Positions 8,135 through 16,349 of a stretch of 64,000 nucleotides of DNA are shown here, piece by piece. Under the pieces are notes generated by a model. It did no database searches, was not told where the DNA came from, and saw only the letters and a program-made list of their open reading frames with translations. A program made the position numbers and the translations under genes. Each line of letters begins with the position of its first letter. Position 1 is the first letter of the stretch. The stretch is from Firmicutes bacterium UBA5201 (GTDB lineage Bacteria > Bacillota > Clostridia > Peptostreptococcales > Acidaminobacteraceae), in the NCBI GenBank assembly GCA_002412775.1, contig DHVT01000017.1, positions 102,829 to 166,828 on the forward strand, written 5' to 3'.

Positions 8135-8896
8135 ATGAAGGTGAAGATCATGGAAAGTATATTATATAGTTTATTGGCAGGTTCTTCAACAGTAATTGGT
8201 GCGATTCTGCTCACTTCGTTCAAAGCACCAGGAAAAAAGGCGATGGCCGTGCTCCTCGGTTTTGCAGGCGGGGTCATGATAGCGCTGTCTGTATTTGAAC
8301 TTATGCCGGAATCATTGGAACTTGGCAGCATGAATACGGTGCTTTTCGGATTTGTCATCGGGTGTCTGATCATGTATGTGATTGACCGTGCACTTCCCCA
8401 CGCCCATATGTCCATAGGCAACGAGCTTGAAGTGGAAAACGCAAGAAAAGTATCGGATTATAGGGATTCGCTTTTAAGAATGGGGTATCTCGTTTTTCTT
8501 GGAATCGCATTGCACAACGTCCCGGAAGGCTTGGCCATAGGTGCGGGAATCGAGGCAAGTCCGGAAATAGGCCTTCATATCGCAATTGCGATCGGACTTC
8601 ACAACATACCCGAGGGGCTCGCAGTAGCTGCACCTCTGAAAGCGGGTGGAATGTCCGATTTCAGAATAATTCTGTTCACATTGGGCGCAGGACTTATGAC
8701 GGTTGTCGGAACAGCAATCGGATTAATGGTTTTGGACATATCCTCAGATTTCATTTCAGTTTTATTGGCCTTTGCCGCAGGTGCCATGATTTACATTGTC
8801 AATGATGAGTTGTTGCCCAAAGCCAATATGCTACACAATCACTTTGCCAATGCAGGAATGATTTCCGGATTGTTGCTGGGATTTCTTCTTTTATAA
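8135..8896 (+). CDS. ZIP-family divalent metal transporter
   Basis: A polytopic membrane protein of about 253 aa of the ZIP family. Metal-site helices are visible: HNVPEGLAIG in TM4 and HNIPEGLAVA in TM5, both with the H/N..PEG signature. It would move zinc, iron or manganese into the cytoplasm. The start is ambiguous: 8108 is in frame, 8135 has GAGGGT 9 nt upstream, and 8150 has AAGGTG 6 nt upstream. All leave the transporter core intact. It diverges from the glutaredoxin operon. Confidence 0.92.
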   Translation: MKVKIMESILYSLLAGSSTVIGAILLTSFKAPGKKAMAVLLGFAGGVMIALSVFELMPESLELGSMNTVLFGFVIGCLIMYVIDRALPHAHMSIGNELEVENARKVSDYRDSLLRMGYLVFLGIALHNVPEGLAIGAGIEASPEIGLHIAIAIGLHNIPEGLAVAAPLKAGGMSDFRIILFTLGAGLMTVVGTAIGLMVLDISSDFISVLLAFAAGAMIYIVNDELLPKANMLHNHFANAGMISGLLLGFLLL

Positions 8897-8991
8897 TTTT
8901 TTTTATTTTTTTTGGACACTTTCATGCTCTCAAACGTTCTATAGATGTAAGGGATAACAAAACGGTATGATGTTCAAAATGGAGGTATAAC

Positions 8992-9093
8992 ATGAAAGTC
9001 AATTCTGAATTAAAATGGCTGACCGATTATGAAGGTCGATTGATCTATAACCTAAATAGCTTAAATGATAGAAAATTGCCTTATAAAAAATGA
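8992..9093 (+). CDS. Small ORF, 33 aa, unknown function
   Basis: An ATG at 8992 is preceded by a strong GGAGG site (8981-8985) and opens a 33-codon frame ending TGA at 9093. The protein starts MKVNSELKWL and is polar and basic at the end (RKLPYKK), with no membrane segment. A strong terminator begins 8 bp after the stop. The tight sequence of ribosome site, short frame and terminator supports a real small gene. No family is recognised. Confidence 0.5.
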   Translation: MKVNSELKWLTDYEGRLIYNLNSLNDRKLPYKK

Positions 9094-9101
9094 AAAATAA
9101 G

Positions 9102-9145
9102 AAGAGATGTTCAAAATGAATCTTGAACATCTCTTTTGTTTTTTG
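9102..9145 (+). terminator. Intrinsic terminator after the 33-aa ORF
   Basis: A 13-bp perfect stem (9102-9114 with 9123-9135, 8-nt loop) is followed by TTG and six T. It lies 20 bp from the end of the opposing SGNH hydrolase gene and could also act on the other strand. Confidence 0.82.
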
Positions 9146-9165
9146 TGCGTTTTTAATGATCTGCT

Positions 9166-10854
9166 CTAATACAAAGGATAAGCCGCTTTATGGAGATTTG
9201 TTATCACATTTTGCCCCGTCTGGTTCGGATGAGGATCACGGGAGAAACTGAACCAATAGAATGGATAGAAATATGTGATGTCTCCCATTCTTCCTTTATC
9301 AGCATAGTTGACTTTGAAATAATTGTGAACATCCACCACTCTATATCGTGAATCATTTGAAATACCAACAATTTTAGCGTTGATTCTCGAAATGTAAAAC
9401 TCAGCTTCTGCTCTAAGTACCGGGTCATTGGTGTAACCGGTAATCTTAACTGAGTTATATGGGTTATAGAGGGTAACGGCTATGATTTCAGCAGATGGAT
9501 TAACTTCTCGAATGGCCTGAACAATGAGATCATACTCAGCTTCGAAAGCAGTAGTGCCAGCTTCGGCAATAGCTTTGTCAATACTACTGAAACTACTCGC
9601 CCTGGCGGCGTCCATGACGTTATTTCCACCAATGGTCAATGTGATGACATCAGCTTTTTGGACCTCGGCTCTAAAAGCTTCTTCTCCAAGTCTTCTTAGC
9701 AAATCATAAGACCGGTCGCCATCAACTGAAAGATTTTTCATTGTTGCGTTCGAATCCTTAAGTTTCAAGTGATTGTAGAATCCATACACATAACTGGTAG
9801 TTTTACCCCTTGAAGTGGAGCCCGTCGCGATGGAATCTCCAAGTGCAACATAATGAATCCCCGTTGGTTCTTGAATCGTTTTATCGATGACCACAACAAA
9901 TTGGCCACTCGTACTATTCCCTGCCTGATCCTGTGCAACGTATAAAATTGTTGTCGACCCTTCATTAGTGACCACAACATTTCCAATTGCAGTTGTTCCA
10001 GAGGTGTACCACTCCTCCCCGTCCACTTTGAAACTGGCCAGATTCGCATCTTCAACCTCAAATCTGACAGTAACGTCTTGATCAGATGTTGTTCCTCCTG
10101 TGTAGTATGTCCCATCCGATTTAGTAGCTGAAACTTGAACAACAGGCAAACTTTTGTCAATTGAATAATCCGCATTATTGAAATTTTCAACATTGCCTGC
10201 ATTGTCAATTGCCCAGTACCTTAAACTGTTTGAGCCTTCAGTGTTGACAATAATGTCGACTTGCTCTCCATAGCTCACTTTTTCAAGGCCTTCATTCAAA
10301 ACGTAGCGGATCTCTTTTACACCGGAACCGCCGGAGTCTGTCGCAGTCAATCTAATGCCTATATCCGTTTTGTACCAACCATTAACGCCCAAAGTCCCAT
10401 TGGTGATGCTCAAATTGGTGACAGGTGCTTCAATGTCATTAGTTGATTCCATGACCGTGAAAGTAACTTGATCACTGATCCATTCGCTGGCAGGCTGTCT
10501 GGTTTGTTCGGGAGCAGATGCTTTGATTCTAAACGAATAAGATCCGCCTGACTCCAAATTCACAGTTGGAATGGTCAAAGTCACTGTGCCTGACTGGTTC
10601 TTCCTGAGATCCAGAGTTTTTGGAGTGAATTCTCCAAGCAATGAATCCCCTTCAATCGAAAAGGTAGTACCTAAAGCAGTACTCTTATTGTTGTTGGAGA
10701 CTGTAATGCTAAAGATTGCGTCTTGACCGTGGGTGACCGAATCCACTGTAGGTGTCACACTGACGCCGCTGATTGCGGCGAACCCCACTGGCAAGGCAAT
10801 AACCAATATAAAAATCAAAAGAAATGCAATTGGTAATTTGGATAACCGATTCAT
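9166..10854 (-). CDS. Secreted SGNH/GDSL hydrolase with Ig-like N-terminal domains
   Basis: The 562-aa protein starts with a signal peptide (about residues 1-28). It then has a beta-sandwich domain rich in Thr/Ser/Val (about 30-135), and two repeats of the type ending YWAIDNAGN and YVAQDQAGN that are common in extracellular proteins. From about 335 comes a lipase/esterase domain with block I GDSIATGS, block III GGNNVMDA and block V DPHPNQTGQ holding the Asp/His of the triad. It would deacylate an extracellular substrate. It has TAAGGAGGG as ribosome site and a structured leader with its own terminator hairpin, so expression is probably controlled by attenuation. Confidence 0.9.
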   Translation of the reverse strand: MNRLSKLPIAFLLIFILVIALPVGFAAISGVSVTPTVDSVTHGQDAIFSITVSNNNKSTALGTTFSIEGDSLLGEFTPKTLDLRKNQSGTVTLTIPTVNLESGGSYSFRIKASAPEQTRQPASEWISDQVTFTVMESTNDIEAPVTNLSITNGTLGVNGWYKTDIGIRLTATDSGGSGVKEIRYVLNEGLEKVSYGEQVDIIVNTEGSNSLRYWAIDNAGNVENFNNADYSIDKSLPVVQVSATKSDGTYYTGGTTSDQDVTVRFEVEDANLASFKVDGEEWYTSGTTAIGNVVVTNEGSTTILYVAQDQAGNSTSGQFVVVIDKTIQEPTGIHYVALGDSIATGSTSRGKTTSYVYGFYNHLKLKDSNATMKNLSVDGDRSYDLLRRLGEEAFRAEVQKADVITLTIGGNNVMDAARASSFSSIDKAIAEAGTTAFEAEYDLIVQAIREVNPSAEIIAVTLYNPYNSVKITGYTNDPVLRAEAEFYISRINAKIVGISNDSRYRVVDVHNYFKVNYADKGRMGDITYFYPFYWFSFSRDPHPNQTGQNVITNLHKAAYPLY

Positions 10855-10899
10855 ACAAATCCCTCCTTATGTACCCTCTTGTCCACTTTTACACCAAAA

Positions 10900-10990
10900 C
10901 GTAAAAAACCGACCATATAGGTCGGTTACGCCACTTGTTCCTCCGCGAATAAGGCGTCCAATAAGTTTCGCGGGATCATAACATCCAATT
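10900..10990 (-). ncRNA. Structured leader RNA with terminator upstream of the SGNH gene (candidate riboswitch)
   Basis: On the minus strand a 7-bp stem (10967-10973 with 10943-10949, CCGCGAA/TTCGCGG) encloses a loop whose ACGCC (10953-10957) can pair with GGCGT at 10928-10932, giving an H-type pseudoknot. Directly after comes an 8-bp hairpin AACCGACC/GGTCGGTT (10920-10927 with 10907-10914) and six T, a clean intrinsic terminator 53 bp before the ATG. A GGAT/ATCC hairpin opens the leader. The single-stranded GGAGGAAC is purine-rich. It does not fit a riboswitch class I can name. Confidence 0.6.
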
Positions 10991-10995
10991 TGTTA

Positions 10996-11023
10996 TTACC
11001 CTAGATGTAACGCATTCAAACCC
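10996..11023 (-). promoter_or_regulatory. Candidate sigma-B-type promoter of the SGNH gene
   Basis: On the minus strand GGGTTTGA (11016-11023) is followed after exactly 14 bp by GGGTAA (10996-11001). The general-stress sigma-B consensus is RGGXTTRA-N14-GGGTAT, so one base differs. The predicted start lies just before the structured leader. Whether this organism has sigma-B cannot be seen here. Confidence 0.45.
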
Positions 11024-11066
11024 GTCCAAACATCTGCAGTAATATTTTTTTTAAACTGGTCATATT

Positions 11067-12119
11067 TCAATGTGAGTGCCTATGATGAAGGTCTGGAGTG
11101 TGCTCATGTTTGTGCGTTTTCTTAGTATGCATATGTTCGTGTGAGTGTTCTCCGATGACTACGTGATCATGAGAATGATCATGGTGGCCATCCGTGTGAT
11201 TGTGTTTATGTTCATGGACTTCCTCGTGGTGGACATGATCATGCCTATGGTCTTCGGTCACAGCGTAATAGGTTCCAAGCAGCATGATGACTAGAGCCAC
11301 TCCAAATGACCATGTGACGCCCTCACGTAGCACAATCCACGACACCACAACGCCTATGAATGGCGCTGTCGCATAATAGGCACTGGTTCTCGCTGCACCA
11401 AGCTCTCTCTGAGCCTTGATATAAAAATAGATGCTGAGACCATAAGCCACAAATCCGAGCAACAATGCTATCAACATGTACAGAACAGGACCACTTGTTT
11501 CTTTTAAAAAGAGTGCAATTATGAGTGCACCTACTCCAGATCCAAAACCTTTGATCACAACTATTTGAAGTGGATCCTTCATTGAAAGCATCCTGGTGCA
11601 GTTGTTCTCAAAGCCCCAACTGATACAGGCCAACAGTACAAATACAGAACCTATCGAAAACGAAAAACTACTGAAATCCTGAACGGATAAAATGATGCTT
11701 GAAAGGGTGATCAACACAATGGCCACCCACATTCTTTTGCCGATGGACTCCTTGAAAATAAATAGTGCTATCATGGAAGTCGCCACAATTTCAAAGTTGT
11801 TGAGCAGTGACGCATTGGACGAAGTTGTCAAAAGCAGACCCGTCATCAGAAAAATTGGAGCTATGATATCAAGAATTACCATGCCAATGATAAATGGCAA
11901 TTCTTTCTTTGTCATTTTCGCTTCCAGGCGTTCACGTTTAAACAATTGGTTGATCAGTTTCACTCCCAGCATTCCCGCACCAGCCCCTAAATAGAGGAGT
12001 GCAGCCATGAGTGTCGGCGACAGTTCCGCAAGCAGGAGTTTAGACACCGGAGCACTGATGCCATAAAGTGCCGCAGCAAGTATTGCCAGTCCAACCGATT
12101 TGAATTTCAAAGTTTCCAT
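11067..12119 (-). CDS. EamA/DMT-family transporter with a His-rich C-terminal tail
   Basis: The 350-aa protein has two EamA repeats with about ten membrane helices (residues 1-285). It is followed by a cytoplasmic or external tail of 61 residues containing 25 His, mostly as HxH and HDH, starting DHRHDHVHH. The transporter core is that of drug/metabolite exporters. The tail is of the kind seen on zinc or nickel handling proteins and suggests metal binding. GGGGAG precedes the ATG. It diverges from the ABC-2 exporter genes. Confidence 0.88.
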   Translation of the reverse strand: METLKFKSVGLAILAAALYGISAPVSKLLLAELSPTLMAALLYLGAGAGMLGVKLINQLFKRERLEAKMTKKELPFIIGMVILDIIAPIFLMTGLLLTTSSNASLLNNFEIVATSMIALFIFKESIGKRMWVAIVLITLSSIILSVQDFSSFSFSIGSVFVLLACISWGFENNCTRMLSMKDPLQIVVIKGFGSGVGALIIALFLKETSGPVLYMLIALLLGFVAYGLSIYFYIKAQRELGAARTSAYYATAPFIGVVVSWIVLREGVTWSFGVALVIMLLGTYYAVTEDHRHDHVHHEEVHEHKHNHTDGHHDHSHDHVVIGEHSHEHMHTKKTHKHEHTPDLHHRHSH

Positions 12120-12257
12120 AATATCTCCCCGTTTTAATTATATCGATATCTTAACACAATTGAAAATATAATGAAATATTCTTACTATCCAATTTTCCTT
12201 CTATTTATGTTATTATAAGGATTAGACAACATGTCTTATTTTAATCGGAGGCATCAT

Positions 12258-13073
12258 ATGACACGAATGCTTAGAACCTATCTGCCATTCACCAAAGGTG
12301 TTATTCAAGCCTTTATGGCCTATAGAGCAAATTTTTACGTTTACATATTGGGTGATTTGTTCCAAACCGTGGTACTGCTCTACATTTGGTTCGCCATATT
12401 CAGCAGTTCCGCATCAAATGTGATCCAAGGTTTTACCTTTGACGACATGATTGTTTATGTTGTCATCAGCACACTGACCGGCATGCTCATCACGAACGAT
12501 GTCCACTGGGAAATCAGCAACGATGTCAGGACTGGTACCATCGCCATGAACCTCATTAAACCTGTGAGTTATCAGCTCAGACAGTATTTTTCGTCAATCG
12601 GTTATCTCATAGTCAATTTCACATTCTTGTTTGTTCCACTCTGGGGTGGATATGTGGTTTATGACTTTTTTGCAAATGGCGCTCTTCCTCAGCTCTCCAC
12701 GATTTTGGTCTATGCTTTCAGTGTTCTGCTCAGTTCATTGATTCTTTTTTACATCAACTATCTGTTCGGACTTGCCGCATTCTTCGTTGAATATGTTTTT
12801 GGTTTCATATTTGCAAAGGAAGCTGTCCTCAGACTGCTATCAGGGCAATTGATTCCACTGGCCTTTTTTCCGGCTGGAATGCTGGCTGTGTTTAAGTTCT
12901 TGCCGTTTGCAGGATTGGTTTATACGCCGACAATGCTCTATCTCGGTAAATATACTGCGGATGAGGCTCTTCTTAATATCGCAGTTCAAGCCGTTTGGGT
13001 CGTTTTACTCATGGCGCTCACACAGTTTGTCTGGCACAAGGCTATAAAGCGCCTCACCATCATGGGCGGATAA
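12258..13073 (+). CDS. ABC-2 type exporter, permease subunit 1 (COG4587-like)
   Basis: The 271-aa membrane protein has six predicted helices and belongs to the ABC-2 permease group that comes as two unequal permeases plus an ATPase. Visible features are the FTKGVIQAFMAYRANFYVYI entry segment and a conserved TGTIAMNLIKPVSYQLRQYF loop. The frame is open from 12231, but CGGAGG at 12246-12251 places the start at the ATG at 12258. It lies 13 bp upstream of the second permease. The substrate is unknown. Confidence 0.88.
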   Translation: MTRMLRTYLPFTKGVIQAFMAYRANFYVYILGDLFQTVVLLYIWFAIFSSSASNVIQGFTFDDMIVYVVISTLTGMLITNDVHWEISNDVRTGTIAMNLIKPVSYQLRQYFSSIGYLIVNFTFLFVPLWGGYVVYDFFANGALPQLSTILVYAFSVLLSSLILFYINYLFGLAAFFVEYVFGFIFAKEAVLRLLSGQLIPLAFFPAGMLAVFKFLPFAGLVYTPTMLYLGKYTADEALLNIAVQAVWVVLLMALTQFVWHKAIKRLTIMGG

Positions 13074-13086
13074 TGGAGATGACACT

Positions 13087-13887
13087 ATGAAAAAACTCAA
13101 ATGGTATTTTAAACTTTATGGCATGTTTCTCAGCCAACATCTCAAAGCGGTCATGCACTCTCGTGCAGATTTTTTCATCGGCTTCCTTGCTTTCTTTCTG
13201 ATTCAGTTCGGAGGCATCGCTTTCATAGCGCTGATCTTCAGGCAGATTCCCGACTTGCTGGGATGGACGTTTTACGACTTGCTGTTCATCTATGGTTTTG
13301 CCAACATTCCACGTGGAATAGACCACATGTTTACAGATTATCTGTGGTTGCTCGCGGGCAATGTCATTGTGAACGGGGAATTTGACAGATACCTGTTAAG
13401 GCCCATGCACCCTCTTTTTCAGATCATCGCACAGCGTTTCCAACCCGATGGTGTCGGAGAAGTGATCATAGGCGTCATACTCGTCGTCTATGCGTCAGTG
13501 AAAGGCGGCATAGAATTCAGTCCATTCAAGATTATGATGTTCATCGTATTTATTCTATTTTCCACACTGATCTATACCAGCATCAAACTGATTCTCGCAT
13601 CACTTGCATTTTGGCTGAAAAGAAGTCAATCGATTCTCTTCATGTTTTACTCCATGAGCGATTTCGCCAAATACCCTCTGGAAATCTATCACAAATTCAT
13701 TCGTTCATTCATCACATATATCGTTCCATTCGCACTTACTGCGTACGTACCGGCATCTTACTTCCTCGGCGCAGCAGAGCTTGCTCCGACACTTGCGCTG
13801 GTAATAGGCATTGGAATTTTGGCATTTACATTTGGTTATTATCTCTTCAACAAAGGCATGAAACAATATGAAAGCGTAGGCAACTGA
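13087..13887 (+). CDS. ABC-2 type exporter, permease subunit 2 (COG3694-like)
   Basis: A 266-aa permease with an N-terminal amphipathic stretch and about six helices. The loop GEFDRYLLRPMHPLFQIIAQ matches the equivalent conserved loop of the first permease (RTGTIAMNLIKP). TGGAGATGACACT supplies the ribosome site. The ATPase gene starts 1 bp after its stop, so all three subunits are translationally linked. It forms the membrane channel with subunit 1. Confidence 0.88.
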   Translation: MKKLKWYFKLYGMFLSQHLKAVMHSRADFFIGFLAFFLIQFGGIAFIALIFRQIPDLLGWTFYDLLFIYGFANIPRGIDHMFTDYLWLLAGNVIVNGEFDRYLLRPMHPLFQIIAQRFQPDGVGEVIIGVILVVYASVKGGIEFSPFKIMMFIVFILFSTLIYTSIKLILASLAFWLKRSQSILFMFYSMSDFAKYPLEIYHKFIRSFITYIVPFALTAYVPASYFLGAAELAPTLALVIGIGILAFTFGYYLFNKGMKQYESVGN

Positions 13888-13888
13888 T

Positions 13889-14914
13889 ATGAATACAATG
13901 ATTGAAGTCAAAGGACTGACAAAGGTCTTCAAGACCTATAAACGAGAAAGCGGACTGAAAGGTACCGTCAAAGCGCTTTTTAAACGTGAACAGATTGATG
14001 TTGCCGCAGTTAAGGACATCTCATTCAACATTAAGAAAGGCGAAATCATAGGCTATATCGGAGCGAATGGCGCAGGCAAATCCACCACCATCAAAATGAT
14101 GACCGGTATCCTCACCCCCACAAATGGCGTGGTCACAGTAGACGGCCGCATTCCCTATGAAGCACGAACTGAAAACGCAAAGCATATCGGTGTCGTTTTC
14201 GGTCAAAAAACACAACTCTGGTGGGATCTTCCTCTCGGAGAGACTTTTGCGATCCTCAAGGAAATCTATCAAGTCGCGGATGATACCTATAAGGAACAAA
14301 TGGCCTACTTCGATGAGGTCTTCGAGCTCTCGGAGTTCATGAGCCAAACAGTTCGAACCCTTTCGCTCGGACAGCGTATGCGTGCGGATTTGGCGGCATC
14401 CATGCTGCACAATCCCAAAGTGCTTTTTCTGGACGAACCCACCATCGGTCTCGATGTTGTCGTCAAAGAAAGGATCCGAAAAGCGATCAAGGACATGAAC
14501 GCACGATATGGAACGACGATCATTTTGACGACACACGACATGAGCGACATAGAACAACTCTGCAGTAGAATCATCATCATCGATAAAGGCGCTCTCCTAT
14601 ACGACGGCAGTATCGATACCATCAGACAGACATACGGTTATGAGCGAAAATTCACATTTGACCTCAGATACGATGATGGCGATGCAATTCGGGCAAAGTT
14701 TGAATCTTTGCTTATGAGCATTGACAACAGGACTCTTGAGAATCTCAGTTACAAACTGGAGAACAACCAACTGGAAATCGTATTCGACAGAAACCAAATC
14801 AATATTTCAGGCATCATGAACATCGTACTCCAGAATTTCGATGTACTTGACTTCTCTGTGAAAGACATGGATATCGAAGCCATCGTCAAGGGCATTTATG
14901 GCAACGGCATCTGA
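13889..14914 (+). CDS. ABC-2 type exporter, ATP-binding subunit (COG4586-like)
   Basis: The 341-aa ATPase has Walker A GANGAGKST near residue 61, a Q-loop region FGQKTQLWWDLPL, the signature LSLGQRMRADLAASM and Walker B VLFLDEPTIGLD, then the H-loop in TTHDMSD. The Trp-rich QLWWDLP stretch is typical of ATPases paired with this two-permease exporter. A C-terminal extension of about 90 residues follows the nucleotide-binding domain. It energises the two permeases encoded just upstream. Confidence 0.93.
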   Translation: MNTMIEVKGLTKVFKTYKRESGLKGTVKALFKREQIDVAAVKDISFNIKKGEIIGYIGANGAGKSTTIKMMTGILTPTNGVVTVDGRIPYEARTENAKHIGVVFGQKTQLWWDLPLGETFAILKEIYQVADDTYKEQMAYFDEVFELSEFMSQTVRTLSLGQRMRADLAASMLHNPKVLFLDEPTIGLDVVVKERIRKAIKDMNARYGTTIILTTHDMSDIEQLCSRIIIIDKGALLYDGSIDTIRQTYGYERKFTFDLRYDDGDAIRAKFESLLMSIDNRTLENLSYKLENNQLEIVFDRNQINISGIMNIVLQNFDVLDFSVKDMDIEAIVKGIYGNGI

Positions 14915-14935
14915 TTTCCATTTGGGATTTCCAAT

Positions 14936-14962
14936 TGGGGACAGGTCAATACTGGTACCTAC
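14936..14962 (+). repeat. REP-like element, copy 1 (TGGGGACAGGT...TGGTACCT)
   Basis: The core TGGGGACAGGT followed by about 7 nt and TGGTACCT recurs at 35074-35099 and, inverted, at 36060-36085. The centre is partly self-complementary. Such GGGGACAG elements are typical of RAYT-linked intergenic repeats; no transposase is in the window. Confidence 0.6.
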
Positions 14963-14972
14963 ACAATTAACT

Positions 14973-15022
14973 TCCTAAATATTTTACAATTTATGGTAAT
15001 TGTGATATTCTATAATTACCAT
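14973..15022 (+). promoter_or_regulatory. Promoter with overlapping palindromic operator
   Basis: TTTACA is followed after 17 bp by TATTCT, a plausible sigma-A promoter, and TATAAT lies just downstream. A 9-bp inverted repeat ATGGTAATT/AATTACCAT (14993-15001 with 15014-15022) covers the spacer and -10 region, as an operator would. Confidence 0.5.
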
Positions 15023-15040
15023 ATTTTAGGAGGTGTTATA

Positions 15041-15469
15041 TTGAAATTAAATGAACTCGAAAGACCCTACATTTCCGATCATGATTTTTTTGAGAAAATG
15101 ATGGTGGTAGTATTCGGTTCAGGAATCAAAAAAACAGTTGTAGAAAAGAAATGGGAATGCATTCAATCACATTTTACCGACTTCTGGAAGGTCGCGGAGT
15201 ACGATGAGCAAAAATTACTCGAAATCTATAATGACCCAAATATGCTGAGGAATCCACATAAGATCAATGCCATTGTCTACAATGCGAATCATATGATTGA
15301 AATATTCTCAGTATACGGATCTATGGATGAGTTCATCCGCTCTTATGAACTGGCCAATTTTGAATACAGCGAATGGATCATGGCAAATGATTTGATGTCC
15401 AGATTCAAGTATTTTGGAGAAGTCACTTCCCTAAGATTCATAGAATCCGTATTTGGCATGAGTTGCTGA
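15041..15469 (+). CDS. DNA-3-methyladenine glycosylase I-like (HhH-GPD) protein
   Basis: The 142-aa protein resembles the central part of TagI-type glycosylases: a W...I..HF.DFWKVAEYDE segment, the DPNMLRNPHKINAIVYNA block (in TagI, DP.IIRN..KI.A...NA) and a final YGSMDEFIRSY. It is shorter than TagI (about 185 aa) and lacks that family's N-terminal Cys/Trp region and C-terminal zinc ligands, so activity is uncertain. The start is TTG at 15041, set by a perfect AGGAGGTG 5 nt upstream. The promoter overlaps a palindrome. Confidence 0.6.
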   Translation: MKLNELERPYISDHDFFEKMMVVVFGSGIKKTVVEKKWECIQSHFTDFWKVAEYDEQKLLEIYNDPNMLRNPHKINAIVYNANHMIEIFSVYGSMDEFIRSYELANFEYSEWIMANDLMSRFKYFGEVTSLRFIESVFGMSC

Positions 15470-15490
15470 CATTCTACATATTTTAGTGTC

Positions 15491-15523
15491 AAAAAAAGAG
15501 ATCAGCGCAGGCTGATCTTTTTT
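15491..15523. terminator. Bidirectional intrinsic terminator
   Basis: An 8-bp stem AGATCAGC/GCTGATCT with a GCAG loop (15499-15518) has A runs to the left and T runs to the right, serving the glycosylase-like gene (plus). On the minus strand it would end the exporter operon directly after its stop at 15523. Confidence 0.82.
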
Positions 15524-16341
15524 CACATTTGATCCAGTTCATGTTTCAACTTATTGACCTTGACAATGATATCAACCACGCATTTCGTATGATACTTCGT
15601 GATAAAATCATCAGCTTCCTGTTGATTCAAGTTGTCAATCACTGCCAAATGAACGTATAGCATTTCCAGTTGATCGATGATTGCCTTGAACCTATCAGAG
15701 TCATATGCGGGATTCACGTGAAGCTTGATGTCTTTTTTTAGTATGTTGAAACGGTCCTCAAGCAGTGACAGTTCGTTTCTGAGGCGGTCCAGCTCAAAAT
15801 TCTCCTCATGCGATCCTATGGTTTCCAGCATTTTGTTCAAGTCTGGCAACAAATCGTCCACCACCCTGTATATTTCTCCACCCATATTGTGAGGAAAAAC
15901 ATAATAATTGATCAAAGTGCCAATGGTTAATCCTATGGTAGTGTCTATAATCCTAAACACAGCATATTCCCAACGATTGCCCGCTTCATATCCCAAAAGA
16001 ACCGCAATAAATACAATGGTGGAAATTTTAATGGTTCCCTGCCATCCGAACTGATTGCACACATAGATCACAATGAGTATTCCAAATCCCATCGACAGCC
16101 AATTGATCGGAAAAATCCATGAAAAAACAAGGGCCAAGATAGCGCCTAGGATTGTTCCATAAATTCTATCTTTGACAGTACTGAAGGTTGCGGATATGGA
16201 TGATTCCATGGCGATAATCGCGGCGATGGCGGCAAAAAAAGGATTGGTTATATTGAGGAGGTCACAAATAAGCAATGTTATTGCAACGGCCATTGCCGTC
16301 TTGATGGTGCGCATACCCAGTTTGTGCAGTTTGATTTTCAT
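15523..16341 (-). CDS. Aromatic acid exporter family (ArAE/FUSC-like) membrane protein
   Basis: The 272-aa protein has six N-terminal membrane helices (about residues 10-145) with the motif ATFSTVKDRIYGTILGAI, followed by a soluble helical domain rich in acidic and basic residues. This is the half-size FUSC/ArAE architecture of Bacillota. It probably exports an aromatic acid or similar compound. It starts 8 bp after the EamA-family gene, so the two exporters form an operon. Confidence 0.85.
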   Translation of the reverse strand: MKIKLHKLGMRTIKTAMAVAITLLICDLLNITNPFFAAIAAIIAMESSISATFSTVKDRIYGTILGAILALVFSWIFPINWLSMGFGILIVIYVCNQFGWQGTIKISTIVFIAVLLGYEAGNRWEYAVFRIIDTTIGLTIGTLINYYVFPHNMGGEIYRVVDDLLPDLNKMLETIGSHEENFELDRLRNELSLLEDRFNILKKDIKLHVNPAYDSDRFKAIIDQLEMLYVHLAVIDNLNQQEADDFITKYHTKCVVDIIVKVNKLKHELDQM

Positions 16342-16349
16342 ATCATCAC

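Noticed and set aside
10900..10990. Calling the leader a c-di-GMP or c-di-AMP riboswitch
   Set aside because: It lacks the conserved strings of those classes as I know them; GGAGGAAC alone is not enough.
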